From the NCBI RefSeq assembly GCF_030272615.1, contig NC_081414.1, positions 234,284,733 to 234,348,732 on the forward strand: 64,000 bases of DNA, read 5' to 3'. Source of the stretch: Cryptomeria japonica. Lineage: Eukaryota; Streptophyta; Pinopsida; Cupressales; Cupressaceae. The notes under the pieces were generated by a model. It did no database searches, was not told the DNA's origin, and saw only the letters and a program-made list of their open reading frames with translations. A program made the translations under genes and the position numbers. Below are positions 1 to 11,448 of this stretch, in pieces; position 1 is the first letter of the stretch, and every line of letters begins with the position of its first letter.

Positions 1-1987
1 AAACCCTGAAGGAAAAAAGAGAAGCCATAATGCAGAATGATCCTGACAGGGCTAAATTGGTCCTAGCTAAGCCTGCCTTTGCTAAGGCTATTCCATTAGG
101 TGATTATATAATGCACAAGAGATCTAAGTATACTGTAATGATGCCAGTAACAGGTGAACCTTCTACTTCTAGAGGGAAAAAGGCCATTGAAGATACTATT
201 GAGATTCAAGATTCACCTAAGAGGTAGAGGATAGGTAAAGAAATTGAAACTGATGACCCTTAGTACTCTCCATCTCAGTCCCCTATTCATATAGGAGATG
301 AACAAGCGGTGGCTGAGCAATTGATACAATTAGGGAGTCTAGGTGAAATTGCCTACACCTACAATGAGACTCAAGAAGAAATGCCAGAAGAGCCACCCTG
401 TGCTGAAATGGATGTAACTGATGGTGAGATACAGGGAAAAGAATTGGACATTACTATAAAAAAAGCTAGTGAAGAATTCCTAGCTGACAACAATTTTGTC
501 ACATCAGGAGATTTTATGCAGTTTTCATGGAAGAAAAATATTGATCAATTCAAGATCAGATGTGAGCAAAGGGTAAATGAACAACCTCTCAAGGATGCAG
601 CCCAAGTGGAGGAAGAGGTTAAACAAGAAGTGATGGCTGAGTTCAAAGCTATCACTCCTGAGGCTGGAAGAGAGATGGTGGATAAGGTTGGTGTGCTAAT
701 CCTCCCTAAATGGGATATAGCTGATGCATTGGTTCTTGAAGCGGTCAGAAAGGAAACTAAGCCAATGAAGGGAGTGGTATTCAACAAAGATGGTACTTCT
801 CTAGTTATGTGGTCCCTTAAAAGAGATGAAGGTAGAAGAAGGAAAGATACCTCACAGTCTAACCTTCTAGGAGCTATGATAGTCAGAAGAGTTCAGGATA
901 TAGGGGTAGTGGAAGCAACTAGTACTATTTTAGAGACTCCTAAGTTCAATGTAGTAGTAGTGGAGAAGGAAGCAAAAGAAAAGGTTGATCTCCAAATTAG
1001 GTTGGAAATAATTTTAAAGGCTTATAATGAAGCCAAAAAGGAGGTAGCCAACAAGGACACTATCATTGCCAAACTTCAAAGTCAGCCGATGGGACAATAC
1101 CAAGGAGGTGACTCCTCTACCTTGGCAATTTCTTCTTCTCCAGCAAGGCCCCCACCTACTAGTCCCATCATAGAATTCCCTCCTTCTCCTATGCCTTCTG
1201 GTTTTCAACCAGATGAGACTTATCAACATGAATTGGAAAAGTTGAAACAGGCTCACGCCTTATTTGTAAATAAGTATGAGGAGAAGATAAAGGCTACAAT
1301 TTTGAGTTTTGTTGATACCGTTGATGCTCCCATGGTACATATCAATATGAAGAAAATTTTTGACACTATTTGTGAGTTAAATGAGGACAAGGCCATTCTA
1401 GAGCCTATTCTAAATAAGTGGATCACGAGGGAAGTAGATTTAGAATTCATGTGTGTATCTTATGATGAAGCTGGATCCGATGCCACTATCAAATCCACAT
1501 GTGAATTGACCAAAGGTTTGACAAAGTTGGTAGAAGGGAAAGCCAATGTGGAAAGGAAGGCTAATTTATATAGAAAAGAGTATACTGAGCACAAATTTGA
1601 ACTGTTTCTTGGAGGTTTTGTCAACCAAAATCAGATAAAGGACAAACAGGTATGGCTGGATGAGTTAGGAGCTAATCTGTCTCTAAGGGTAAATGAAATA
1701 ATCAATAAAGATGACACCTCACTGTGTGTTAAAACAATTGAGGAAATAGAAAAGATCAAATCACATTATGGTTTCTTGGAGTCAGAAGTGAGGAAAATAA
1801 GGAACTCTTGGAAAAAGGTATTAAAGTTGAAGACAAATTTATTGGCTACTCATGTCCTACCAATGATGTTTTTCAAGAGTGGTCCAAAAAATATGCGGTG
1901 CAGGAAGAAGATGCTCTGGAGAAGTTACAAGAGGTTGCAACCGAGCAAAAAGTGCAAGAGGTTGAAGATGCTAAAAAGGACTTGTAA
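1..1987 (+). pseudogene. Coiled-coil ORF of unknown family, 5' end outside window, broken
   Basis: One reading frame is open from the left edge of the window and is interrupted by two in-frame TAG codons at 225-227 and 261-263. It then stays open to about 1790. Near 1785-1800 the sensible frame shifts: downstream the neighbouring frame gives a lysine- and glutamate-rich tail ending at TAA 1985-1987, while the original frame turns basic and implausible. The protein is hydrophilic and rich in K and E. It has a Pro/Ser-rich linker (about 1085-1215) followed by heptad-like stretches suggesting coiled coil. I recognise no catalytic motif. Large plant retrotransposons often carry extra ORFs of this style, so a transposon origin is likely, but that is inference. 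It could also be a decayed host gene. Confidence 0.5.
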
Positions 1988-3389
1988 CCGTTTCTTGGGG
2001 AGTATTTTCAGTTTGTAACAAACTCTTTTTGAAAAGGGGTCCGAAGCTTGTATGCATCCATGATTATATAAATGGATACTAGGACTAATGAAAAGGGGGA
2101 TCGCAAGAATTTGTAAGAAAACCCTGCAGAAATATATCTGGGATTTTCTAGTCTTATGGAGAATACTCTGAGTTTTGTAATACTTTTCAAAATTAATATC
2201 AATATACAGACTATGAACTTTCGAGCCTAGATTTTGTGTTGTCTTCTGGTTTACTTTCAATAGTTTATTGGTTTCAATTTGAGTAATCTAGGGTTATTCA
2301 GTTGAATATAGACTGTAATGAAATTTTTATAGACATGTTTCTTAGCTTTTCTCTTTAGGAGGGAAATTAAATATGCAGGAAATATCTCTGTCAATAAGTT
2401 GTTTGTTGGGGATCTCGAATTTGATAAACATAGTCTAGTCCAACTATCTAGCAAACTGCTTAATGTCTACTAAGAATAACGGTCATAAATGACCATCATA
2501 AGATAATTAACATACACTTCAGTCAATTGATTCATTGGTTACAAAACTTTTGGTTTATCTGATCCAATTCGTTACATAACAGTCTCATGTCTACTAACAT
2601 TAATGGTTTACAAGGACCTTCATGGGATTGTGACATAACCTAACAAGCCAATTGCTAGAAATCCCCTATCTCTAACAAGATTCAACTGTCATCATGGAAT
2701 TAAACCTAATACAACATTGGTTCCCATATTTAGCTAAATTAACACATCATATTATGACTCAATAAAAAATACGGTTCTCATATATTTTTTTGTCTTTCTA
2801 TATTCCCAAAAGTATGCATCTAATTGATGATAAGAATCCTTCTTCAGGTCTTGCAACCATGGAGACTGATATAATCTGATTATAACTGATGTGCATTGAT
2901 TCCAAGATGAACCATATTCGGTTGAACTATGAGTTAAGAGTGGAAAACAAATAAATATAGAATAGCTGCAAAATATAGCAAGGTATTATGACTATAAGAT
3001 AGAAACCATCCTAGGAGCCTCCAATATATCAAAAGTTGAGAAAGTAGCAAGCTTACTATATAAAGACAGTGATCACTATAAAGTTGCAGTCAAGTTCAAA
3101 GCATTAATTTGTGGGAACAAAGGGTTTCATATGGGGATAGAGAAGTCTACAGAAATATCATGAATGTCATAATCATAATCTAAAGAGTAGTCAAATATTC
3201 AAGATAGATTGGTGATAGTGCAGTCATTCTGTTAAGCATCAAATATGAATTAAGTAAAATATCTTCATTTGAGAAATTAAATCATAGAAGCCATCTCTCT
3301 TTGGAAGAAATCATCATTTTCATTGATACCGTAATAACCCATAAGTTATCAAACAAGTCTAAAACCATTCTATCAAAGTATCTAAGATT
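1988..3389. other. Gene-free interval with two purine tracts
   Basis: No convincing coding frame is visible. Two similar purine tracts lie just after the coiled-coil ORF at 2031-2040 and 2091-2100, each an A4G4-5 run inside a repeated context. They resemble polypurine tracts that precede a 3' LTR, but I could not find a matching LTR pair, so the assignment stays open. The rest is AT-rich unique-looking sequence. Confidence 0.3.
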
Positions 3390-4100
3390 CAAATAGTATC
3401 GATGAGACCCATCGATGTCTCATCGATATAAAAAGGGCATCGAAGAAAGCAAACGCCGATGAACTTCAGAAAGGACTCATCGAAGACAATAACTCCATCG
3501 ATAAAAGATATCGAGGAAAGTGGAGATGGTTGTCATCGACAAGAAAAGGTCTTCGAGGATATAATAATATCGGTACAAAAAGACTCACCGAAAGGGATGG
3601 TCCCACCAACAAAAGGTATCGAATAAAGTAGAGGTGGCTCCCACTGATGAGAAAAGGCTTTCGAAGAAACAATATCATCGATGCAAGATAAAGAAGATTC
3701 ACCAAAAGAAGCATTCTGAACAAAAAAGTGATATCGATAAAATAGAAGAAAACTACATCGATGAATGATATCAATAAGGATATGAGTTTCGATGGGAGGA
3801 CAAAAGAAGTCACCAAAGTCCAAAGTCTCTTCGACATGAAACCTGCGGACAACAAAAAGATTTCGATGAGAATATGAGTTTCGAGGAGACTAAAAGGCAT
3901 GTCTCTGATACACATGGTTTCATCGATACAACTTTATTGGTGGAAGACAACAAAGAGAGGATAAAAGGGGCTTTAGTGAGACAACATACCCATTCATCAA
4001 AGGAGCATAGTGATATCGATGGAAAAATAATTTCGATGGAAAACTACAAGAAGTCACCGAAGCCTAGGGTTTCTTTGACATAAAAAGGGACCGATGGAAT
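3390..4100. repeat. Diverged minisatellite, ~105-130 bp units rich in TCGATG/ATCGA
   Basis: The tract is dense in the words TCGATG, ATCGA and TTCGA. Larger imperfect units can be aligned by eye starting near 3510, 3618, 3731 and 3861. Each has an ATCGA-type start, a purine-rich GAAAGT/AAAGTAGAG block, a GAAAAGG(T/C)CTTTCGA block and a CACC(G/A)AAAG block. Conceptual minus-strand translation shows the same periodicity as repeated RKPFL/RRPFL and RYLL peptides, but nothing suggests this is a real protein. The interval outside (before 3390 and after 4100) loses the motif abruptly. Confidence 0.6.
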
Positions 4101-5600
4101 ATAAAGACTATGTAGCCCAAACAACAAAGAAAGACATTGGTCATCTATAGAATATAATTCATCAGTTCACATTTCATTTTAAAGCAATAGGAGTAGCTGA
4201 GTAGGAAATATAGAGTAGACTAGAAATAGTGTATATACACAAATTTCAAGCACAGAAATCGAATAATTTCTACAACAACAATCTTGAAATCATCTGCTAT
4301 ATCTCCATCCTAGGAATTTATGTGATTCTGAGATAGGAGGAAATCAGATCAAGATACTTAATCTGCTATAAAAAGCATTAGTCATTGAAAACAACTAGTG
4401 AGTAGGTATACCCACCTAGGTCCTGCAGAGCCTAAAGTGAGAGAGTTAGTAACCAAGTAGGTTCACTCTATAAGTTGGCCAAGTCAATTGGAGGGTTTGA
4501 TCATAGGAGTTGGAATTTCCTTAGAACCTATCCAATCTATTGATTTGAGACCCAACACATTCATTAATTGTTTTGGACATTTCAAGCTATGTTTTCCTAA
4601 TAGATGGTCAAGTATAGAACAACAACACTCAGAAAATATAGTCTAGAGAGATTGCAGTCTACAGTAAAGCCAGTAGGCAGTCATACCTAGTACCAAATAA
4701 AATGACAGTAATCAAGTCTACTGAGTGAAAAAGAGCAGGGTATAAGTTTCTAAAAGGTCTTTTCAAACCTTAACAACAAATAACACCTTATTGTTGTAGC
4801 ATTGTCAAAACTTGACAAGAACAACACCTTATTACCTCAAGAGGCATAGCAGTCATAGGGTAACTCATGTCAAATGTGCAACTCAATACAATAAATAATC
4901 TTAGTTTGTAGCCCTATAGCATCATAATGCAGTCCTTGACCAAGTATGCATACAAGAAACATCTAGTTCTATTAAGGTACAAGCATCAAAGTCAGAGGTT
5001 ATGACAACTAGTCAAAAACATCAAGTACAAAAAGTTTAGTCTCAGTCACTAGAACACAATTTGCAACATGCATTAGGATTTTTCCTCCTTACAAATAGTG
5101 CAACATTAAAAAGGTATTATCAAAGCTACAACCACAATTCAAAGAGGAAGCTTACAAAGATAGGACAAAGCTAGGTATAGTCATAAGTCAAGGCAAATAC
5201 ATAGTTGAAACTCAGTCTAAAATAGTGAAGAAGTGCAACAAATGACATGAGAAGTCTAAAGAAGTATTATAGCAATCACGAGTCAAGGATTAATGAAGAG
5301 ATTTTTTGCATCCATGATACAATCCTTAAAAGCATCCATGATATAATCTCAAACACACTTTTTACCGTTCTCTTGGTGATTGTGCCCAATTGTGTATGTC
5401 TTGCTTATGTATGAAAATGGCATTTTGCAGCTTTCCACCGACCATGTAATTGAGATGTCTTGATTTAGATATGGCATGAGCTTAGTTGTAGAGTGAGACT
5501 AGGGAGTTGGACCATCTCAACCATGGTGCAACTGCGTGTGTATATAGTTTTGTGTATTCATTAAAGATTTTCATTTAATTTTAATCAACTAAAGAGCAAT
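4101..5600. other. Gene-free interval
   Basis: No coding frame, RNA gene or clear repeat pair was found. The sequence is AT-rich with many stop codons in all frames. Scattered words such as GTCAAG and AACAACACCTTATT recur locally, but no ordered array was seen. Confidence 0.3.
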
Positions 5601-5690
5601 ATTCATGACTTACAAGTAATAAAAAAACTTACAAGGATGAGGCATATTCATTACTTACAAGTAATAAAAAAACTTACAATGATGAGGCAT
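5601..5690. repeat. Two tandem 45-bp copies
   Basis: Units 5601-5645 and 5646-5690 differ at only two positions. Each runs from ATTCAT through an A7 tract to GATGAGGCAT, and a third copy begins at 5691 but fades within ten bases. The array lies left of the first recognisable CACTA exon and could belong to the element's subterminal region. Confidence 0.8.
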
Positions 5691-6250
5691 ATTCATAACT
5701 TTTGCAGTCCCACCTTGGATATCAACACTAGAAGCAACTCATATTGTTCGTGTACAGACAAGACAATATGGGAGTTCATTATACCCAGCAACTTGTGGTG
5801 TTGTTGTTCGTGTTGGCTTTGTTGGACCCTACAATTAAGATTCAATATACATTATTCAATAAGATTAAGTATGCAACATAATGAAATATTGAAAAGTGTG
5901 TTACCTTATTGAGCTTCGCTTGGTTTTGAGAATAGTTTAATATTCTCTCCTTAACAGGGCCAACCACGTGAAGGTGGAAGCTCATTTGGTCCCTCCCCCC
6001 CCCACCCTTACATCACTCTAAATTCCCCATTAACATCTTATAACATTCATTCATTCTACCATTAATAAAATATAGCATTCATTGATTAATATCACATAAC
6101 ATTCATATACACATAACATTGATTAACATTAATTAACACGCAACATTCATCAATATTAATTAACACATATCATCCATAACCATTAATTAGCACATAATTA
6201 CATTCACTAACACATAAAAATGAGTCATTATCAAATAAGTTAGATTACAA
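5691..6250. other. Gene-free AT-rich interval with recurring ACATTCAT/ATTAACAC words
   Basis: Between about 6040 and 6215 the words CATTCAT, ATTAACA and ACATAACATT recur at short, irregular spacing. This is the sort of short subterminal repetition found near CACTA ends, and it adjoins the terminal exon of the second CACTA gene. No terminal CACTA motif with a matching partner could be identified, so the link is inference. Confidence 0.35.
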
Positions 6251-9170
6251 TCATTTCTTTCTTTGTTTTTTCTTTGAAGCTATGAAAAGACTAAGTGGAA
6301 CATCAGTTTCTTCATCATTTCCCCCCTCTGCAGATGTTCTGCCAACTGCTCGTGATCTGAATGTATGCCTAGTCCTATACTGAGGATGAGGACGCTAAAG
6401 CGAAGGGGGGTCCTCTGCAATAACAGAGAAAAAGGTTAAATTCAAAAAAAATAAAAAATTATTGTTACAAGTATTTCATTAATTTAGAGAACATAATTTT
6501 TGTGCTCTTTACTTGATGGGGCCACATCATTTTGTGTAGCCTCAACCTCAACATGCTGAACACCCTCTAGATCATCTAGAGTTGAAATAGTAAAGGTCAC
6601 ATTAATGTTGAACACCAATAGCAATTATATTTTTTTAAAGCAATAACAGTGGTCCTCTTTACCTGAGTGGGGAACATCATGTTCTTGATGTTGTGTACCC
6701 AGATCATGCTCCTCTTGCTCACCACCGACTACATGCTCTAAAATATTAACAAAAAAGGTTACATTAATTACTAGTCTAATTAAAATTAAGATGTTTAATT
6801 GTATTAATAGCTAAATAAATAAATTTGAATAGAAAATGAATACCTCCACTACTAGGATGCACATCTGGACCTTCATGTGCAAGTGGTGTTTCACATTTAG
6901 CAGGCTGCATTCCAATGACATGCACGTTGTTATCATTGCTTGCTTATTTAAAACAAATATAGTCACTTTATGTTGGAACTCAACATCAATTAGATTATTG
7001 GTAAAGTATTCAATTTGAAACAACTTCCATTTAGCATATTTACATGTGTGACGGATGCACTCGAACGTTGTGTATGCCCACTCAATTCTTGTAGCTAATC
7101 AGCTGCGACCGAATAGCCTTGCTGGTAGGCAATTCTCTTGTCATCTTCTATGGGCGCTCTATTGAATTTAGAGCCCTGCATTTTTGCTTGGTACCATGAA
7201 TTTTGCTTGCATTGTTTGATAAAAAAAAAATGTTTGTAATTTATTAATATTTTGATGCAATATTTCATTTACATGAGATGCTTACAATTCGTGCAGCAAG
7301 TTTCATGTAACCACCAGAGTCGAGTTTGTGTTGCCCGCGCTTTTCTTGCCTTGCCTTGGTTGCCTTTGATGTGTCACTCAGTCTATAAAAAGTTTGAAAT
7401 ATGTTAGATTATATAAATATAAAGAGTAATTAATTAGTACATAATTACATTCTTAATAGTATCCCGTACCTTCTTCTGGCGTCTACTGGTGTATTTCCTT
7501 TTTTCCTTTCAATTCTCTCCTTGGCATCCAAAATCAAGTCCTTCCACTCCCTCTTTGGAATCATGGGAGGACGCTCGTACTTTAGGTTCCTCTCCAAATG
7601 GGTCCTATATTGGTCCCTCACATACTTTAGATATGTGCCAGCTTTTTCAAGGAACTTGGTTTTGTCAAAGGTGTCATTTCCAAACCACTCAACCATTTGG
7701 TTTGTCAATTCATCTTTTAACCGTTTTTCTTGGTCATTCCACCTTTTAAAGCAAAAGCAAACCTGTTAGATTCAGAAATGAACTGAAGCTACATTTATTA
7801 CACTTCAAGAAATGGATCAAAGGAAAAGTATTCTAGCAATCATATGAAATCAAAAGAGGATTAGGGTTAGTTCACATATGATGTACCACCTTTTACGTAT
7901 GGTGGGCCCAAATATTTGCAATGCAGTGTCACTAAGATGTTTATAGAAAATATCATTGCCTGCAAAAAATTCATGGGATCATTAGTCCAAAACAAGTGAT
8001 CATAAAGTAAATTACAATTAGAGTATATATAATAATAATTTTAAAGTACCTGAAACCTTTTGTACATTTCTTTGTCACTCACCACCAATGTGGCCTGCAA
8101 CGTTCTTGTACTAGCAATACGAGAAGATCCAGGAAATGATGGTATGTTATCAATAGTAGTCGCCCCTGGCACATCCTCATGTGCATCTCCTCCTACAAAA
8201 AATGAATCCACTATGAAATGGCATAAGAATTCAAGAAAGAACGCTTGAAGGGAAATAAACACATGACATAAGATAGAGCAAAAGAGGGATCAACCAATGG
8301 TGGGTTGGCCAATATGACGTGCACTAGAGGATGTTTGCATGCTACGTGTTGCCGACATTGCAGTCGGCAATATAGGTGAGGGCAACCTCTGATGAGGCAG
8401 CGTCAACATTTGCACAGTAACATTGACAACACCTAAAGAATAATACATTAAATATATCAAACATTAAATATATGAAAAGTGCAAGAATTGTAAACAAGGA
8501 TGAACCTTTATTTTGAAAATTGACAGTATCAAGTATGATGTGTTTTGGGTACTCAGAGTGATAAGCCAAGCAAGTGATAATACAAGAAAATCGTCATCAC
8601 TTGAAGATCCTGCAACACCTTGATTGTGGGAACGACTTTCATGAGGGCATATAAATTTCTGTAAAAACAATACGTACATATTTTAGTTAATGACATAAAA
8701 GAGAATAAAATATAAACCATCATTGAACTTTTGTTATAATTAAAGCTTTCATTACTGCTTACTTGTAAGTTTTTTGCTGTCTAAAACAATAATTCCACCC
8801 TTTGTTGTATCTCATCAGTGGTAGGATGCACAGATGCCAAAGCAACAATCTCTTTTCTAATTTTTATAAGAGGCATTTTAAAGAATTTCACAAGGTCCGT
8901 GGGATCTTCAGGGTCATCATTGCTTAACCCTAATGATTCCACATCCCTAGAAAGGTGCTCAGGTACTGCAACTCCCTTTCCCTTTCCCCGAACATCCATC
9001 TATGTCAAGAATATCATTAACAATTACAAAATTAGTATAAATCGCTAAAAAAAAGAACATAATAATGTAATAGTTTGCTTCTACCTAATTTGTATAATTA
9101 CAATGAGGTTTACCTACTCGGTAGAAGTGTCACAAGGTACATCTTTGTCTGTGATATGTGATGGATCCAT
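6251..9170 (-). pseudogene. Second CACTA gene (TNPA-like, Transposase_24 type), multi-exon
   Basis: A likely start is ATG 9170 (MDPSHITDKD). Further exon-like blocks follow at 8999-8781 (MDVRGKGKG start, PTTDEIQQRV), about 8250-8050 (SSRIASTRTLQ), about 7960-7880, 7745-7469 (the Transposase_24-like core, with YVRDQYRTHL and PMIPKREWKDL), 7377-7287 (KARQEKRGQHKLDSGGYMKL, donor GTAAGC), 7240-7060, and small acidic exons near 6940-6842, 6738-6662 and 6590-6516. The last exon starts at 6414 after TTGCAG and ends in a basic KKKQRKK tail with TGA at 6253-6251. In En/Spm the second protein binds subterminal repeats; that role here is inferred. At least two in-frame stops (last exon, and the 7240-7060 block) suggest decay. 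Confidence 0.7.
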
Positions 9171-9597
9171 GTCGGCCTATGACAAAGAAAAAATATAAAA
9201 CACGTTAGCGAAATTACATCGTACACAACATGAACAACATGAACTTTGTAGAAAAAAAGAGTATTAAATAATAAAAAGATGTTGTCATCAAAATCATTGT
9301 AAATTTCTTAATTCCTTACCTTTACTTTATGTAGACTATGTAGGATCCTCAACTAAATGGTCACATAAATAGTCACATAGCTAATAAACAATCCAATTTC
9401 CATAAATAAACACAGTTTAAAAATTGTCACATAAATAGTCACACTCCCTATCTCCATATCCATATTAAAAGGTGCATCATGAATTAATTATGTAATGGCA
9501 TTAGAATTCAAAACAAAATGAATTAATTATGTAAAAAAAATTCTATCAAGAAGTCAATATTAAATAGATAATATACTAATCGCATACCTCATACATT

Positions 9598-9674
9598 TCA
9601 TTCTTCATCATCATGAACATCAAGGTCATCATCGCCAATATCATCATCATCATCATCATCATCATCACCATCAC

Positions 9675-9730
<56 letters not shown>

Positions 9731-9744
9731 ATGTCTTCACCATC

Positions 9745-9786
<42 letters not shown>

Positions 9787-10380
9787 TTCTTCTTCTTCTT
9801 CTTCTTCTTCTTCTTCTTCTTCATCATCATTGTAAAATTGTCGATCGTGATCATCATCCACTTCATCTTCTACTTCTTCGGTATCTTCTTCTTCAGTATC
9901 TTCTTCTTCCATCACATTATACTTTATCAACCTTCCTCTTGGATCATGTCTAACAACAAATGACCAACCCGGTTTATGTGGAACCTCTGAGTAAAATACT
10001 TGCTCACATTGGCTTGGAAGAACATAGGGCTCATCCCCAACTGGTTCAAATGACCTTGTATTTAGCATTATAAAACCATTATCATGTTCAATAATAGTTC
10101 TATCAGGATCATTTTTATTCAATCGTAGCTTGTACCATTTGACGATGAACAAAACTAATTTAAAGGAATTAAAGTCACACTCAAGTATATCATCCAAAAT
10201 GCCATAGTATCAATTTTGAGACTGTTGAGGATGAATGCCATTTCTCAATGAAATATTTGTCACCTCAAAGACTGCAGTGATGCCAGAATCACAAGTTTTC
10301 TTCGTGTCATCCAACTTTTTTATGCAAAATTTATGACCATTGCAGCACATAGCGTTGTGGTGTTTGACCTATGATATGTC
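9598..10380 (-). pseudogene. DUF4216 domain with long acidic tail
   Basis: The exon begins near 10380 with a degenerate form of the family's RKxDD..K..NSG signature (CDSGI here). It continues through YYGILDDILE, a FIVKWYKL strand and CEQVFYSEVPHKPGW, the DUF4216 hallmark. A TGA at 10212-10210 sits just before YYG. After VVRHDPRGRL the protein turns into an acidic tail of roughly 110 residues built from EEEDTEE repeats, an E12 run and long D runs, encoded by the trinucleotide microsatellite at 9640-9822. The tail keeps its frame to the final stop. Confidence 0.85.
9640..9822. repeat. Trinucleotide microsatellite (ATC)n and (TTC)n, coding poly-Asp/Glu
   Basis: Plus-strand TCA/ATC repeats run from about 9640 to 9727 and again 9741-9785, then TTC repeats to about 9822. 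Interruptions are single-codon changes (for example CACCATCACC). Read on the minus strand as GAT and GAA the whole array stays in frame with the DUF4216 exon. Confidence 0.9.
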
Positions 10381-10629
10381 AAACATGTAAAATTTATTGC
10401 ATTGTGAGTTGATAAGCATATGGGTGATTAATAAATTTATACGTACCTGTTTATCTCTTAAACCATATGCTAAATCAATTTCCCTTTGCGTAACATTGGA
10501 ATCTCCATTACGATGTGCTTCTTTAACCAATGAAGCCACACCTTCCCATGTTAACGTGCATCCAGAATGTTGACAACATTCAATCCATACCGTCATCCAA
10601 TCAAGATTGTTTGCAATATACAAATGTAG

Positions 10630-11150
10630 TGCATCCCACTCTCGACCAACTGTACAAAAAATAAATAGACGTCTTACAATCGATTTAGTTTGAAGATTAA
10701 GAATTAATTAACTACAATAACATCTTATAATTACCTCTCACTTTCCTCAATCTACCTTTCCCCGTCAAGTACTCCCCTTTGAATTTGTTAATGGTGTTGG
10801 GATCCCAAATGCGATCCACATGGATCTTTGCTGCAAACTTAGGAAAATATTTAGAAATGTACACCATAGTCTGGTATACCATATATCCCTCCACCATAGA
10901 ACCCTCAGGATGTGCTCTTTGTCGAACCAAAGCCTTCAAAAATTTCAAGTGCCTCTCAACCATCCACTTTGACCTAGTGTGTAAAGGTCCACACAATTCA
11001 ATCTCCTCAACTTGGTGTATGAGGTAGTGTTCTTGTGCATTGAAAAAAGTTGGAGGTAGACACTTTTGCATTTCACACATTAAATGAGGAATTTTTCTCT
11101 TCCAATATTTTATATCATCTTTATGGATTTCTTTACATGACAACCACCTA
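10630..11150 (-). pseudogene. DUF4218 domain of CACTA transposase
   Basis: The segment carries the characteristic string of the domain found C-terminal to the TNP2 core: LPPTFFNAQ, LIHQVEEIELCGP, MVERHLKFLK, RAHPEGSMVEGY. It ends near a GREWDALHLY stretch that continues into the next exon (10623-10450). The function of DUF4218 is not established; it is a constant part of CACTA transposases. No stop was seen inside this segment. Confidence 0.85.
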
Positions 11151-11448
11151 CAAGGTATTCAAGATGCAAAAAAATATATTACATAAGAAGTAAAAAAAAT
11201 CACAAATATAATATCTATACAACGAACTAAACAAATATCACTACTTACCTCATGTATTTTCCAAGATCATATATGACTTGCTTGACATTATTGTTGAAGT
11301 CGTCTGGGAGAGGTAGAGGTAGAACGTACTGCAACAATTATAAAATTATCTTTTCATTTTTTTGTAACATAATGAAAAGTACACATACGCGCAGTACTTA
11401 AATAAATACTAAAAACACAAGAACATGAATTACCTTAATGAAGGTATG

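Noticed and set aside
3466-3915. 149-codon hydrophobic minus-strand frame that looks like a membrane protein
   Set aside because: It lies entirely in the minisatellite, and its peptide repeats match the DNA units; no start context or homology.
3390-4100. CRISPR-like spacing of TCGATG words
   Set aside because: Spacing is irregular, units are diverged and the context is a plant nuclear genome.
9576-9963. Poly-Met, poly-Ile and poly-Phe reading frames over the trinucleotide repeat
   Set aside because: They are other-frame readings of the microsatellite; only the minus-strand Asp/Glu frame continues a known domain.
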